Assembly (NCBI GenBank): GCA_946401865.1
Contig: CAMIVO010000004.1
Span: forward strand, 1-57,512
Length of the DNA stretch: 57,512 nucleotides
Direction: 5' to 3'
DNA from: an uncultured Clostridia bacterium
GTDB taxonomy: Bacteria > Bacillota > Clostridia > TANB77 > CAG-508
Shown: piece by piece, positions 11,301 to 19,866 of the stretch
Layout: each line of letters opens with the position of its first letter
Position numbering within the stretch: position 1 is the stretch's first letter
Notes under the pieces: generated by a model
Database searches by the model: none
Seen by the model: only the letters and a program-made list of their open reading frames with translations
Told to the model about the DNA's origin: nothing
Program-made: the position numbers and the translations under genes

Positions 11301-12900
11301 TTTTATAAACTGCATTTTCAAGTGTTGCATCTCCCTGTGCTACACTACCTGTTTTACTATCTTTCTTTACTATTGCTATTGTTCCTGTTGGCTCGTGGTT
11401 TATAACACCTTTTATTTCAAGTTCAATAACTGGAGTTGTTGAATTTTTATATTCTAAATTTACTTGAAATACTTGTTCATTTAATAAATAACCTTTTGGT
11501 GCTTGTATTTCTTTTACAGAATACTTACCTAGTGGCAATTCTGCAATTTCTGCAATTCCTGTTCCATTTGCTGATGTTATTTTTGCTACTTCTTGTCCTT
11601 TTGTATAAAATGTTTTAGTTCCTGCAACATTTTTTATATTTTCTTCTGCTACAACAGAGAATATTGCTCCACCTACTTTATCATTATTTTCGCTAACTTT
11701 ATGAATTAGTAATCTTCCTGTTGGCTCATTGTTTTTAAATTCTACTGTTGATGTTTCTCCATTTCTTACATCTACTCTTTTTATATTTGTATCTAGTAAA
11801 TAACCTGTTGGTACTGATGTTTCTTTTACAAAGTATGTTCCTACTTTTAGTTTTTCAAAAGTTATTTGTCCATTACTTGCAGATTTTCCACTTGCTACTT
11901 TTTGAGTACCAGCCTCATCTTTATAAAGTTCAAAATTACAATCTGCTACTGGATTTCCCATATTATTTATTTTTTTAACTAATACTTTTCCACTTTGTAC
12001 TTCTACTGAAACACTAAAATGTGATGGATCTACATAGTTAGAAAACATTAAATTTTGTACTGCTCCAGATGAAAAACTAAAATATACATAGTTTGACATA
12101 CTTCCACTAGAATATTTTGCTCCATTTGGCATTAGTTCATAATATCCATAATCTCTTGATTTAAAAGTTGTTTTCCCAGAATTGCTATCATTTGTTGCTG
12201 TTACTCTTAATTCATTACTACCATTGTCGTGAGCAAAATTTACTCCATTTATAGTTTTATTAAAACTTTCATAATGTTGTAATACTCCGTTACTATCTGA
12301 AAAAGTAGTTGTATCTCCAATATCTACTTTGTTTGTTGCTCCATTAAATGATACATCTTTATGATATTGATTATATAAATTTTCTGTATTTGATACCCAA
12401 TTTGAATATTGTGATGATGACATATATCCACCGCTCCAAGAATTTCGTGATGGTGGTGTTTTTCCACTACTGTCTATATTGTTATAAATGTATTCCCATA
12501 CATATTGTTGAGTAGCACACGCTGCTTTTTTTGCTTCTGTACTAGATGGTATTCCTAGTCCATAATTCATTGTATATCCAAAATATATCATTTCTGCTAT
12601 TCTTTCGTATTCTGGTCTATTTTCTTTATATTCTGCATAAAATTCATTATTGAAAGTATATTCTCTTCCAGTTGGCGATGTTTTTCCATATTGAGTACAG
12701 AATGCTATATACTTTGATCCATCATAATTCGCATAATGTAATTCGTGTCCATATTCGCTTAAACTTCCACTTATAACTCCAAAAGTTGCATCACTATTTA
12801 TGTCTGTTATAAATGTTGCAAAAGCACTTATAGGCATAGCATTTATTAGCATTAATATTAGCATAATTATTGCCATAACTTTTTTTGTTTTAGTTTTCAT
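8356..12900 (-). CDS. cell-wall thioester/CnaB-repeat adhesin (1,514 aa)
   Basis: A secreted surface protein. It has a signal peptide (MKTKTKKVMAIIMLILMLIN, ending near SAFA), then an N-terminal thioester-type domain with FCTQYGKTSP and ATQQYVWEYI, the Cys and Gln positions expected of a covalent host-binding thioester. About ten CnaB-type repeats follow, each with a GYLL or GYV-type strand and a conserved Glu (for example KEEVAPKGYL and HEEYAPDGYV) as in isopeptide-bonded domains. Several C-terminal repeats (about 8,860-9,820) are near-duplicates at DNA level. The end carries TPNTND, a hydrophobic stretch and KRRKNK, a sorting signal closer to the NPxTN class than to LPXTG. Its place in the element suggests mating-pair or host attachment. 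A sortase lies at 28.2 kb on the chromosome. Confidence 0.88.
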   Translation of the reverse strand: MKTKTKKVMAIIMLILMLINAMPISAFATFITDINSDATFGVISGSLSEYGHELHYANYDGSKYIAFCTQYGKTSPTGREYTFNNEFYAEYKENRPEYERIAEMIYFGYTMNYGLGIPSSTEAKKAACATQQYVWEYIYNNIDSSGKTPPSRNSWSGGYMSSSQYSNWVSNTENLYNQYHKDVSFNGATNKVDIGDTTTFSDSNGVLQHYESFNKTINGVNFAHDNGSNELRVTATNDSNSGKTTFKSRDYGYYELMPNGAKYSSGSMSNYVYFSFSSGAVQNLMFSNYVDPSHFSVSVEVQSGKVLVKKINNMGNPVADCNFELYKDEAGTQKVASGKSASNGQITFEKLKVGTYFVKETSVPTGYLLDTNIKRVDVRNGETSTVEFKNNEPTGRLLIHKVSENNDKVGGAIFSVVAEENIKNVAGTKTFYTKGQEVAKITSANGTGIAEIAELPLGKYSVKEIQAPKGYLLNEQVFQVNLEYKNSTTPVIELEIKGVINHEPTGTIAIVKKDSKTGSVAQGDATLENAVYKIYANEDIYNVAKSKKFYSKGDLVATRNTDKNGNTTDVTGLPLGTYIVKEEVAPKGYLLDTTVYEVKLEYKDQYEKVISGRANSKDKVKEMGVHIFKSGIKVNSGKTPGLAGAEFTIKLNSAVEKAYENGYSYAEVWNGIDEYGNKVEVDKNRVAKAQEIAPTYETIVTNESGDAYTQNKLPYGTYIVKETITPKDYETASDFTFSITDDETEIKDIAQKVKHIVVNNEQQETYIKLVKKDLKTNKTVTLTNASFQIKATKDIYDRATGKILYKKGEAVSQKIGSTTFTSFTTNADNLVVPDKSYTNDKEDKGTIITPLKLEVGSYEVTEIKIPEGFLQLDNSVKFDVKGIRDYDKDQDGDFIKEIIIKNEQPTATIVIDKSVALREDVDTSIVDISDLSPIQFKLTAKEDVIDKADGSVIYKKGQEIKTYNLDKKGNLKIEELPIGVYELQEIKTLDGLVLNDTKYEFKFEKKDDTTKVYTQTREVINDTTLTEISKQDITGDKELEGAKLTVLEGDKVIDTWTSTDKTHKIEGLKVGTEYTLREEIAPDGYVRATDIQFKVENTKENQKVKMIDKIVTMTKEDVGGKEIEGAKIQVTDKDGNIVDEWTSGKEIHNIKGLEENNEYVLHEEYAPDGYVIATDIEFEVTTDKETQKVTMTDKVVEISKEDIGGKEIEGATLQVLDKDGKVIDEWKSGKEAHKVKGLKEGETYKLHEEVCVNEYVKATDVEFKVTTDKETQKIVMIDKIVEIVKTDLVTGEELEGAKLKVVDENNEVIDEWVSTKEPHKVTGLEENKTYKLIEVTTPYGYEIAEEITFTVTTDKETQKIEMKDMPILKDVKVVKIDSKTKEIIKAKFTFGLYEDEECTKLIQQMDSNKNEGIITFEDLRYGTYFIKEITAPKGYNKSDEVAKVEINDKGVFVNGNLIEEKDSAYSFEFENAPIETPNTNDGRNTLLLSGIAGMSALTLATIGIYEIIKRRKNK

Positions 12901-12928
12901 TTTTTATCAATTCCTTTCTTTTACTCAC

Positions 12929-12952
12929 AAAAAAAAGAGCATTACGCTCTTA
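12929..12952 (-). terminator. intrinsic terminator after the secreted linker protein
   Basis: On the minus strand AAGAGC-GTAAT-GCTCTT is followed by eight T. It lies between the stop at 12965 and the adhesin start at 12900, separating the two transcripts. Confidence 0.85.
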
Positions 12953-12964
12953 ATTTTTAGTTTT

Positions 12965-13639
12965 TTATTTTGTTACAGAGAAATAATAAAGTCCACAAAA
13001 ACATTGATTTATTTTAAAATGACTTGATTCCCAACCCTCTGTATATTTTTCATAAGCACTAAATGCCTCATCCCAAGTTTTATAATATCCATGTTCATTT
13101 GCTCCATCTCCTGCAATGTGAGTTTTTCCACCATCAACGCAATATATTTTTTCTTCTTGTTTAGGTGTAGTTTGTTGTACTTTTTTCTCCTGTTTTGGTG
13201 TTTCCTGTTTTACCTCTGCTACACTTTCCTTTGGTTTTTCTTGCTTTGATGTATTTTCACTTTTTTTTGCAGTATTTGAATTAGCTTTTGTATTAGTTTT
13301 TGTATTACTTTCTTGTTTTTTACTAGCATTTGAATTACTATTGCTTTCTACTTGAGTTGTTTCATTTTTTTGTTCTTGTTTTACTTTTTCGTCTTGCTCA
13401 CTTACTTTCGTTTCTTCTACTATTCCCTCTGCTATTTTTTCATCATTTATGATTTTTTCAATTTCCTGTTGATTTTTTTCTAGTCTTTCCTTTGATTCTT
13501 CTGACAAACTTGTATCAATTCTATTTGCTGTACCATTATCTCCCCATTTTTCATTTACCTTTTTCGTGTTGTTAAAACTAACTCCCATACCTGTTAATAA
13601 AATTATTGCTATAACTATTAATTTTCTCATAACATTCAC
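12965..13639 (-). CDS. secreted or membrane-anchored protein with a Lys/Glu/Gln linker
   Basis: The product has 224 residues. An N-terminal signal or anchor segment (RKLIVIAIILLTGMGV) is followed by about 120 residues of charged, Ser/Asn/Thr/Lys-rich low-complexity linker, then a compact C-terminal domain of about 60 residues with CVDGGKTHIAGDGANEHGYY and three cysteines. The C-terminal domain follows a spaced stalk, a layout common for cell-surface exposed modules. AGGAG precedes the start. It lies between parB and the adhesin inside the mobile element. No family recognised. Confidence 0.7.
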   Translation of the reverse strand: MNVMRKLIVIAIILLTGMGVSFNNTKKVNEKWGDNGTANRIDTSLSEESKERLEKNQQEIEKIINDEKIAEGIVEETKVSEQDEKVKQEQKNETTQVESNSNSNASKKQESNTKTNTKANSNTAKKSENTSKQEKPKESVAEVKQETPKQEKKVQQTTPKQEEKIYCVDGGKTHIAGDGANEHGYYKTWDEAFSAYEKYTEGWESSHFKINQCFCGLYYFSVTK

Positions 13640-13789
13640 TCTCCTTTGTCTTTATTTTAAATGCAAATCAAAATTCATGCAAATGTGTGATTATATAATA
13701 TTTAATATATTTATATATAATATTCCTTTTCAGTTAGTAAATAGCTAGTAATAAGGGGGTAGATTGTAAGGAGGGGGAAATAAAAAATC

Positions 13790-13818
13790 GTATATACATT
13801 TATTGTTGTATATACATT
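13790..13818. repeat. iteron-like direct repeat beside parB
   Basis: GTATATACATT occurs twice, at 13790-13800 and 13808-13818, with starts 18 bases apart, between the parB stop and the next gene. The same gap holds a purine-rich run. A centromere (parS) or regulatory site for the element's ParAB pair is a reasonable guess, nothing more. Confidence 0.4.
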
Positions 13819-14740
13819 CTTTGTTATTTTGTATTATCTTTCATATTGTTTATTTTGCCATTGTAACTGATACTTTTGTAATAACTTTTCAATTACATTT
13901 TGCATTTGTTGCACAGTGTAACCTTTTGGAAAATAGTTCTTTACTTTGTCATAAGTAAATTTCACTTGTTCCTTTTGATTTGGTTTTTCTTCATCTAATA
14001 TATCTTGTATTTTTTCTTCTGTTAATGTTCCTTTTTCACTTTCTTCTCTTAATCTTTTTGCTTGTGGTGTAGATGGTGTTGCAAGTGATGTTTCCATTGC
14101 TTCAAGTAACATATCTTGTTCATTTTTACTTAAATAAGATATTTCTATCGCAGGTGCTAAAGCCATTGTCATATTTTCTTTATCTCGCAGATAGTGATTA
14201 TCAACAAATTGTAATAATTCTGGGATTAGTTCTGTTAATCTTATATATCTTCTAACACTTTCTCTACTTTCTCCCATTTCATCAGCAATAACTTCAACTG
14301 ACAACTTCTGCACAGGTTGTGTAGAAGTTAAATCATTTCTTTTTCCTTGACTTTTTATAGCCTCTAACTTCATTTTGTATGCAAATGCTCTTTCACTTGG
14401 AAGTATTTGCTCTCTTTGTAAGTTACTATCTACCATTATAATTGTTGCCTCATCATCTGTTAAATTTCTGACTATACAAGGCAATTCCTCTATTTGTGCA
14501 AGTTCACAAGCCCTTTTTCTTCTATGTCCAGATACCATTTCATAAGTTCCATCTTCTTTTGGTCTAACTATTGCAGGTACTAGCACTCCGTGTTCTTTAA
14601 TACTTTCTACTGTTTCAAACATTTTCTCATCATCTCTTACTTTAAATGGGTGATTTGGAAAATTTGAAATTTCAGTAATTGAAATCTTTTGTACCTTTTC
14701 TAATTTTTGTGCATCTCTTTCTTCTTGACTTGTAAAAAAG

Positions 14741-15690
<950 letters not shown>

Positions 15691-15694
15691 ATGT

Positions 15695-16042
15695 TCAATC
15701 ATTATATGGTAATACATTTCTTGCCACATAATCTATATATGAATTTTCTGTATCATTAAATTTCTTTTCTTGTGAATAATAATCGCTATTTGTTGCTTCT
15801 TTTAAGTTTTTTTCTACTATATTATTTCTTTTTATTTCTTTTTTTTCTTTTCTCTTTTCTTTCCATCTTTCAATATCAATTTCTTCCAACATTAATTGTA
15901 AGCCTGTAACTTCATTTTTGTATCTTCTAATCTCTATCTTTTTCTTTCTTATATTAAGTTCCATTTCTTCAAGTTCTTTATTTGCAGAAAATATTTTTAA
16001 ATTTAATTCTCCAATTTGCTCGGATATTTCTTTTCTTTCCAT
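15695..16042 (-). CDS. coiled-coil protein of the element
   Basis: A 115-residue charged protein. Residues 1-60 (ISEQIGELNLKIFSANKELE... to MLEEIDIE) form a long amphipathic coiled coil with regular Leu/Ile spacing, followed by a Lys/Glu-rich stretch and a short C-terminus ending YVARNVLPYND. No signal or membrane segment. It lies 20 bases after the preceding gene and ends at its own terminator, so the two form a short operon at the end of the element. No family recognised. Confidence 0.6.
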   Translation of the reverse strand: MERKEISEQIGELNLKIFSANKELEEMELNIRKKKIEIRRYKNEVTGLQLMLEEIDIERWKEKRKEKKEIKRNNIVEKNLKEATNSDYYSQEKKFNDTENSYIDYVARNVLPYND

Positions 16043-16062
16043 ATATTATCACTTCCATTTCT

Positions 16063-16371
16063 TTATCTATAATCTCTATTATACTTTTTCTGTTTGTTCT
16101 TTCGTTCTTGTTCTCTCTTAAATTTAGCATAAATATCTGTTGCAATATCTCCGTTATATTCTTTATCTATTGAGATATTACCTTTTTCTAAAAACTCTTT
16201 TGATAATATAAAATTCCCACTATCTATGAAGTTATATCTTCCCTCTTTATCTTTTCCAACATACATTGCAGTTACTTGTATTTTTTTGTCTGCTATAATT
16301 GGAATATTAACTGTTAAAAAATCTCCTTGTTGTAAATTCTCTAAATATTTTATTGCATCTTCTCTTTCCAT
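16063..16371 (-). CDS. small basic-tailed protein at the element end
   Basis: A 102-residue protein. It has an N-terminal beta-rich part (LQQGDFLTVNIPIIADKKIQVTAMYVGKD) and a very basic C-terminus (KFKREQERKNKQKKYNRDYR) that could contact nucleic acid. AAGGAGG lies nine bases before the ATG, so the start is firm. It is the outermost intact gene of the element on this side and follows a terminator that shields it from read-through. No family recognised. Confidence 0.65.
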   Translation of the reverse strand: MEREDAIKYLENLQQGDFLTVNIPIIADKKIQVTAMYVGKDKEGRYNFIDSGNFILSKEFLEKGNISIDKEYNGDIATDIYAKFKREQERKNKQKKYNRDYR

Positions 16372-16397
16372 TTTTATTCCTCCTTAAATTTTAATAA

Positions 16398-16432
16398 TAA
16401 AAAAAGTGAATTGCTTTAATACAACTCACTTT
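16398..16432 (-). terminator. intrinsic terminator at the element boundary
   Basis: On the minus strand AAAGTGAGTTG pairs imperfectly with CAATTCACTTT, followed by more T. It would stop transcription entering the element from the chromosomal PBP gene. Confidence 0.7.
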
Positions 16433-16479
16433 CAAATATCTTTTCCACTATTTATTATTATATTGTGTATAAAACTGCA

Positions 16480-16620
16480 ATAAGCAGACACCTTATAAGC
16501 ATTTTTTATAGCATTTTTTTATTTTGTCTCACTCTCTATAACCTTTGATATAACTGCATTTTATCAAACATATATACCTCTTTTTTTATCAACTTCCATA
16601 AGCATACACCTAGATGGTGT
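16480..16620. other. putative attachment or junction region of the integrated element
   Basis: ATAAGCAGACACCT at 16480-16493 is repeated, with one mismatch, at 16598-16611. The second copy runs into an inverted repeat, ACACC-TAGAT-GGTGT (16606-16620). This is where the PBP frame loses similarity, right after its conserved GEGGH. The region therefore probably holds the recombination junction. The integrase is not in this window, so the exact core cannot be fixed. Confidence 0.5.
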
Positions 16621-18312
16621 CCTCCTTCTCCTGTTGGATTATACAAAGTAACTAAAACAACTAATTGTGGATCATCAATTGGTGCAACTCCACAGAAAGA
16701 TGTAACATATTTTCCAGTATTAACTCCATCTTCTGAAGTTCCTGTTTTTCCCCCTATTCTAAATCCCTCTACTTTTGCATTTTTTCCTGTTCCTTCGCTT
16801 ACTACAGATTCCATCATACTAAGTACTTTTTCTGAAGTTTCTTTTGAAATTACTTCTCCTTTATTTTCTATTGGAAGTTCTGTCCTTTCTCCAGTTTTTG
16901 AATCAATTGTTGCTGTTACAATTCTAGGTCTAATTAAATTTCCTCCGTTACTTATAGCAGAAACTGCTGTTGCAAGCTGAATAGGAGTTATTTCAAATCT
17001 TTGCCCAAAGCTTATAGTTGCAAGCTCAACAGGTCCACATTTTTCTTGTTTTATAAAAATACTATTTGCTTCTCCGTGGCAAACTTACACCTGTTTTTGA
17101 AAGTAAACCGAATTTATTTAAATATTTAAAATATGTCTCTACTCCTAATTTTTGTCCTAGTCCTATAAAAACAGGATTACATGAATTCATTAGTCCTTCT
17201 CTTAAAGACTCAGAACCATGTGGTCTATAATATCTCCAGCATTTAATTCTAGCTCCTGCTACAGTTATAGACCCAGTACAGCAAAATTCACCAGCCTTAT
17301 CTGTATCTGTTATCCCCTCTTCTAAACTAGCAGATGCTGTAATTAATTTAAAAACAGAACCAGGTTCATATGTGTCTGAAATAGCTTTATTCCTCCACAT
17401 TGCTTGTAAAGCTTTTGTCTTTTCTTTTTGTTCTATGTTTTCCCAATTATTTCTCATTTCCTCATTATTAATTGTATATGGTTCATTTAAATTATAAGAA
17501 GGATATGTTGCCATTGCTAAGATATTTCCATTTTTAGGGTTCATAATTACTATATTTCCACCATCTGTACAGCTATTGTCAATACATGCTTCTTCCAAGT
17601 ATTTTTCAGCAATAGATTGAATTGTCATATCAATCGAAAGTACTAAAGATTTCCCATCAATTGGTGCAATATAGTTTTCTCCCTCTGTTCCAAGTTCTGC
17701 TCCTAATGCATTTGTTGCTTTTGTAATTGCCCCTTTAGTTCCTGCCAAAATATTATCATATTTTGCTTCTACTCCATCTATTCCTTGATTATCTCCTCCG
17801 CAAAACCCTATAACTTGTGAGGCTAAATTGCTATATGGATAATATCTTTTTGAATCTTCATCAATATTTATACCAGTATTTATATTGTTTTCAATCAACC
17901 ACTTTCTTAAAATATCTGCTTGTTCTTTATCAATCTTTTTTACTATAGTCTCTATTGAACTTATTTTTTTTACTTTTTTTATAACAGTTTCATAATCAAG
18001 ATTAAACAGCTCTGTTAATTTCTTAGCCACTTTTTCTTTATCTTCTGACAATATATTTGTTGGATTCACTGTTACTGTATATGCAGTTGAACTTTCAGCT
18101 AAAATATATTCTCCAGTTAAATCATAAATAGTTCCTCTTTTAGGATTAATTGATCTATGTTGAATTTGTTGTTCATATGCCATTTTTTTTAGTTCATTTC
18201 CATTTATAAATTGAATAACTCCTATTCTTATTGATAGCAATAAAAAAACACCGAAAGCTACAAACAACAAATTTTTCATTTTTTTTCTATTTTTTAAATT
18301 TATCTGCTCCAT
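16536..18312 (-). pseudogene. SpoVD/FtsI-type penicillin-binding protein cut at the 3' end by the element
   Basis: A class B PBP (peptidoglycan transpeptidase). Visible: one N-terminal membrane helix, the dimerisation region with RGTIYD, the active-site motif EPGSVFKLI (SxxK, Ser nucleophile), SCN (LMNSCNPVF) and KTGT (GGKTGTSED). A +1 frameshift at 17074-17076 separates the middle from the transpeptidase end, and shifting restores SLPGEANSIFIKQ. The C-terminus stops matching after NPTGEGGH and ends in an unrelated tail supplied by the element; the family normally continues with a Gly-rich strand and 30 or more residues. The start at 18312 has GAGGAG upstream. The frameshift follows the general CGG pattern, but the tail loss is a real truncation, so activity in this state is doubtful. 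Confidence 0.85.
17074..17076 (-). other. CGG +1 frameshift site in the PBP gene
   Basis: Coding strand reads TTG CCA CGG AGA AGC AAA TAG. Skipping the C gives CCA GGA GAA GCA AAT, restoring LPGEAN as in SpoVD/FtsI proteins. The quadruplet is CGGA. Confidence 0.85.
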
Positions 18313-18383
18313 AAATGTTTCACTCCTCACTTTACAATTAAATATAAATATTTTTAAAAGAATTAATTTATTATTGTAGGGAT

Positions 18384-18430
18384 TAAAAAAAACGCCTCCA
18401 CTTATATATCTTATTGTGGAAACGTTTTAT
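18384..18430 (-). terminator. terminator after the guanine deaminase-like gene
   Basis: On the minus strand AAAACG-TTT-CCAC pairs with GTGG-AGG-CGTTTT around a loop, followed by T. The rest of the 18313-18495 gap shows nothing else. Confidence 0.7.
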
Positions 18431-18495
18431 AAATAACCATTATTTTAATTTATTTTATATTTATTTACTTAAAAATACTATTTGTTTTCTATATT

Positions 18496-18972
18496 TTAAT
18501 ATATGGTTTTATCTTCTTTTTGCTTAAATTTATTAAATGCTTTTATAGTTTCATCTTTATCAATACATTCTAATTCTAATACATTTTTATCATTAGAGTT
18601 ATCTGCAAGTTTCTTTATATAACTATATATATAATCATCTCTAAAGCCAATATTTGCTGCATCTTCTTTTGTATTTCCGTAATATACTTTTTTTATGTTT
18701 GACCAAATTATTGCAGATAAACACATTGGACATGGGTAACAATTTGCATATAACTCACAACCACTTAAATCATATGAGTTAATATTTTTACATGCCTCTC
18801 TTATAGCAACTATTTCGGCATGTGCTGTTGGATCATTATTGCTTAATACATGATTTGAGCCTTTTCCTATTATTTTTCCATTTTTAACAATACATGCTCC
18901 AAATGGTCCACCAACATTGGTTTTTAAATTTTCTTCAGATAATTCTTTTGCAATTTTCATGTAATTATTCAT
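18496..18972 (-). CDS. guanine deaminase-like nucleoside deaminase
   Basis: A 158-residue zinc-dependent deaminase. The zinc and catalytic motifs are HAEIVAIREACK (His, Glu) and PCPMC (two Cys). The start resembles Bacillus GuaD (GGPFGACIVKNGKIIGKGSNHV, NDPTAHAE), and a C-terminal GFRDDYIY matches the GuaD-specific tail rather than tRNA adenosine deaminase TadA. Guanine to xanthine in purine salvage is the likely reaction. The residue before PCPMC is Tyr rather than the usual Glu. It is followed by a terminator and forms its own transcript. Confidence 0.75.
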   Translation of the reverse strand: MNNYMKIAKELSEENLKTNVGGPFGACIVKNGKIIGKGSNHVLSNNDPTAHAEIVAIREACKNINSYDLSGCELYANCYPCPMCLSAIIWSNIKKVYYGNTKEDAANIGFRDDYIYSYIKKLADNSNDKNVLELECIDKDETIKAFNKFKQKEDKTIY

Positions 18973-19008
18973 ATTTCTTCTCCTAATCTAGATTTTTTTT
19001 TGGGGAAT

Positions 19009-19278
19009 TTATCCAATGGCAATTATCATCTCTAAATTATAGTAATTAGTTGGTTTTGTAGAAAATTCGGAATTTCCGAATTTTCTCATAGTAAATTCTT
19101 CATTTAGTTCGCCTTCTTCATAAATATGTTTTATATGTTCATTTATTGTGGATTTTGCTTTATCAAATAATTTACTTATTTGTTCCTGTGTCATCCATAA
19201 ATCTTCATCTTCTAAATAAACTTCTACATCTATGCTGTTATCATCTGTAGTATAAATTATAATTTTGTCATTGCTCAA
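19009..19278 (-). pseudogene. truncated RhuM-family protein
   Basis: An 89-residue N-terminal piece of a RhuM/virulence-type protein: IDVEVYLEDEDLWMTQEQISKLFDKAKSTINEHI and NYYNLEMIIAIG. Full members continue with GYRVRSxRGxxFRxWA and several hundred more residues. Here a TAA follows IAIG directly. No CGG is involved, so this is ordinary truncation. A second rhuM remnant lies at 21.5 kb, which suggests repeated turnover of this family locally. Confidence 0.7.
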
Positions 19279-19296
19279 ATATTTGTCCTCCTTGCC

Positions 19297-19794
19297 TTAT
19301 TTATATTTTTCACAATCTTTTATTTTTTTTATTTCTTCAATTATACATGCTATATCATCATCATTAAGTGGTTTAAAGTCATCATAAAATCCACTTTTTC
19401 TATCTGGTAAATATGGAGCATCTGGGAATTTTTGTTTTTTCGCATCAATTGTTCTACCAAAAATGTGCTCATGATAGTATGGCTTTTTAATTTTTCCATT
19501 TTCATCTTTTTTCCATGCCCAATTACCTGCTTCAAAAAAGTTTATTCTCACTATATTTATATTTCTTTTTTTCATTGCTTCCTTATATGCCTTGCAAATC
19601 ATTTTACACAATTTATGTTGCTCTACTACTTCTTCTTCATTAAAATCCAAACGTGAATCATATCTATATTTATCTCCATTTGCTCTAATTATTAAATGTC
19701 CACCTTCTTCTCTTGATATAAATGGATGATTTGCTGCTACCACTATGAAATTTTCTGTTTCCCATATAACTTTTTTTCCGTCTATTATTTTCAT
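19297..19794 (-). CDS. HIT-like small enzyme
   Basis: A 165-residue cytoplasmic protein. Beta-rich N-terminal half (VIWETENFIVVAANHPFISREEGGHLII), a basic helix, and near residues 118-126 the segment PYYHEHIFGRT, which looks like the His-x-His strand of HIT-family nucleotide hydrolases, although the full triad HxHxH is not present. A tail with RKSGFYDDFKPLNDDDI follows. I assign it only as HIT-like. It overlaps nothing and lies between a REP-like sequence and the rhuM remnant. Confidence 0.5.
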   Translation of the reverse strand: MKIIDGKKVIWETENFIVVAANHPFISREEGGHLIIRANGDKYRYDSRLDFNEEEVVEQHKLCKMICKAYKEAMKKRNINIVRINFFEAGNWAWKKDENGKIKKPYYHEHIFGRTIDAKKQKFPDAPYLPDRKSGFYDDFKPLNDDDIACIIEEIKKIKDCEKYK

Positions 19795-19840
19795 TTATGC
19801 TTTTTCTCCTAATCTTTTACTAAATTACTCTTTACTAATT

Positions 19841-19866
19841 TGGAAAAGAGAACCGTCCCCAAATTT
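19841..19866. repeat. REP-like element
   Basis: GAAAAGAGAACCGTCCCCAA belongs to the GGGGACGGTTCTxTTT type of short extragenic repeat seen in many Clostridia and related to the GTACCGGTTCTTTT sequences elsewhere in this window. Confidence 0.6.

Noticed and set aside
19009..19278. rhuM truncation as another CGG frameshift
   Set aside because: The frame ends at TAA after IAIG without any CGG and the downstream part is absent in all frames, so it is a real truncation.
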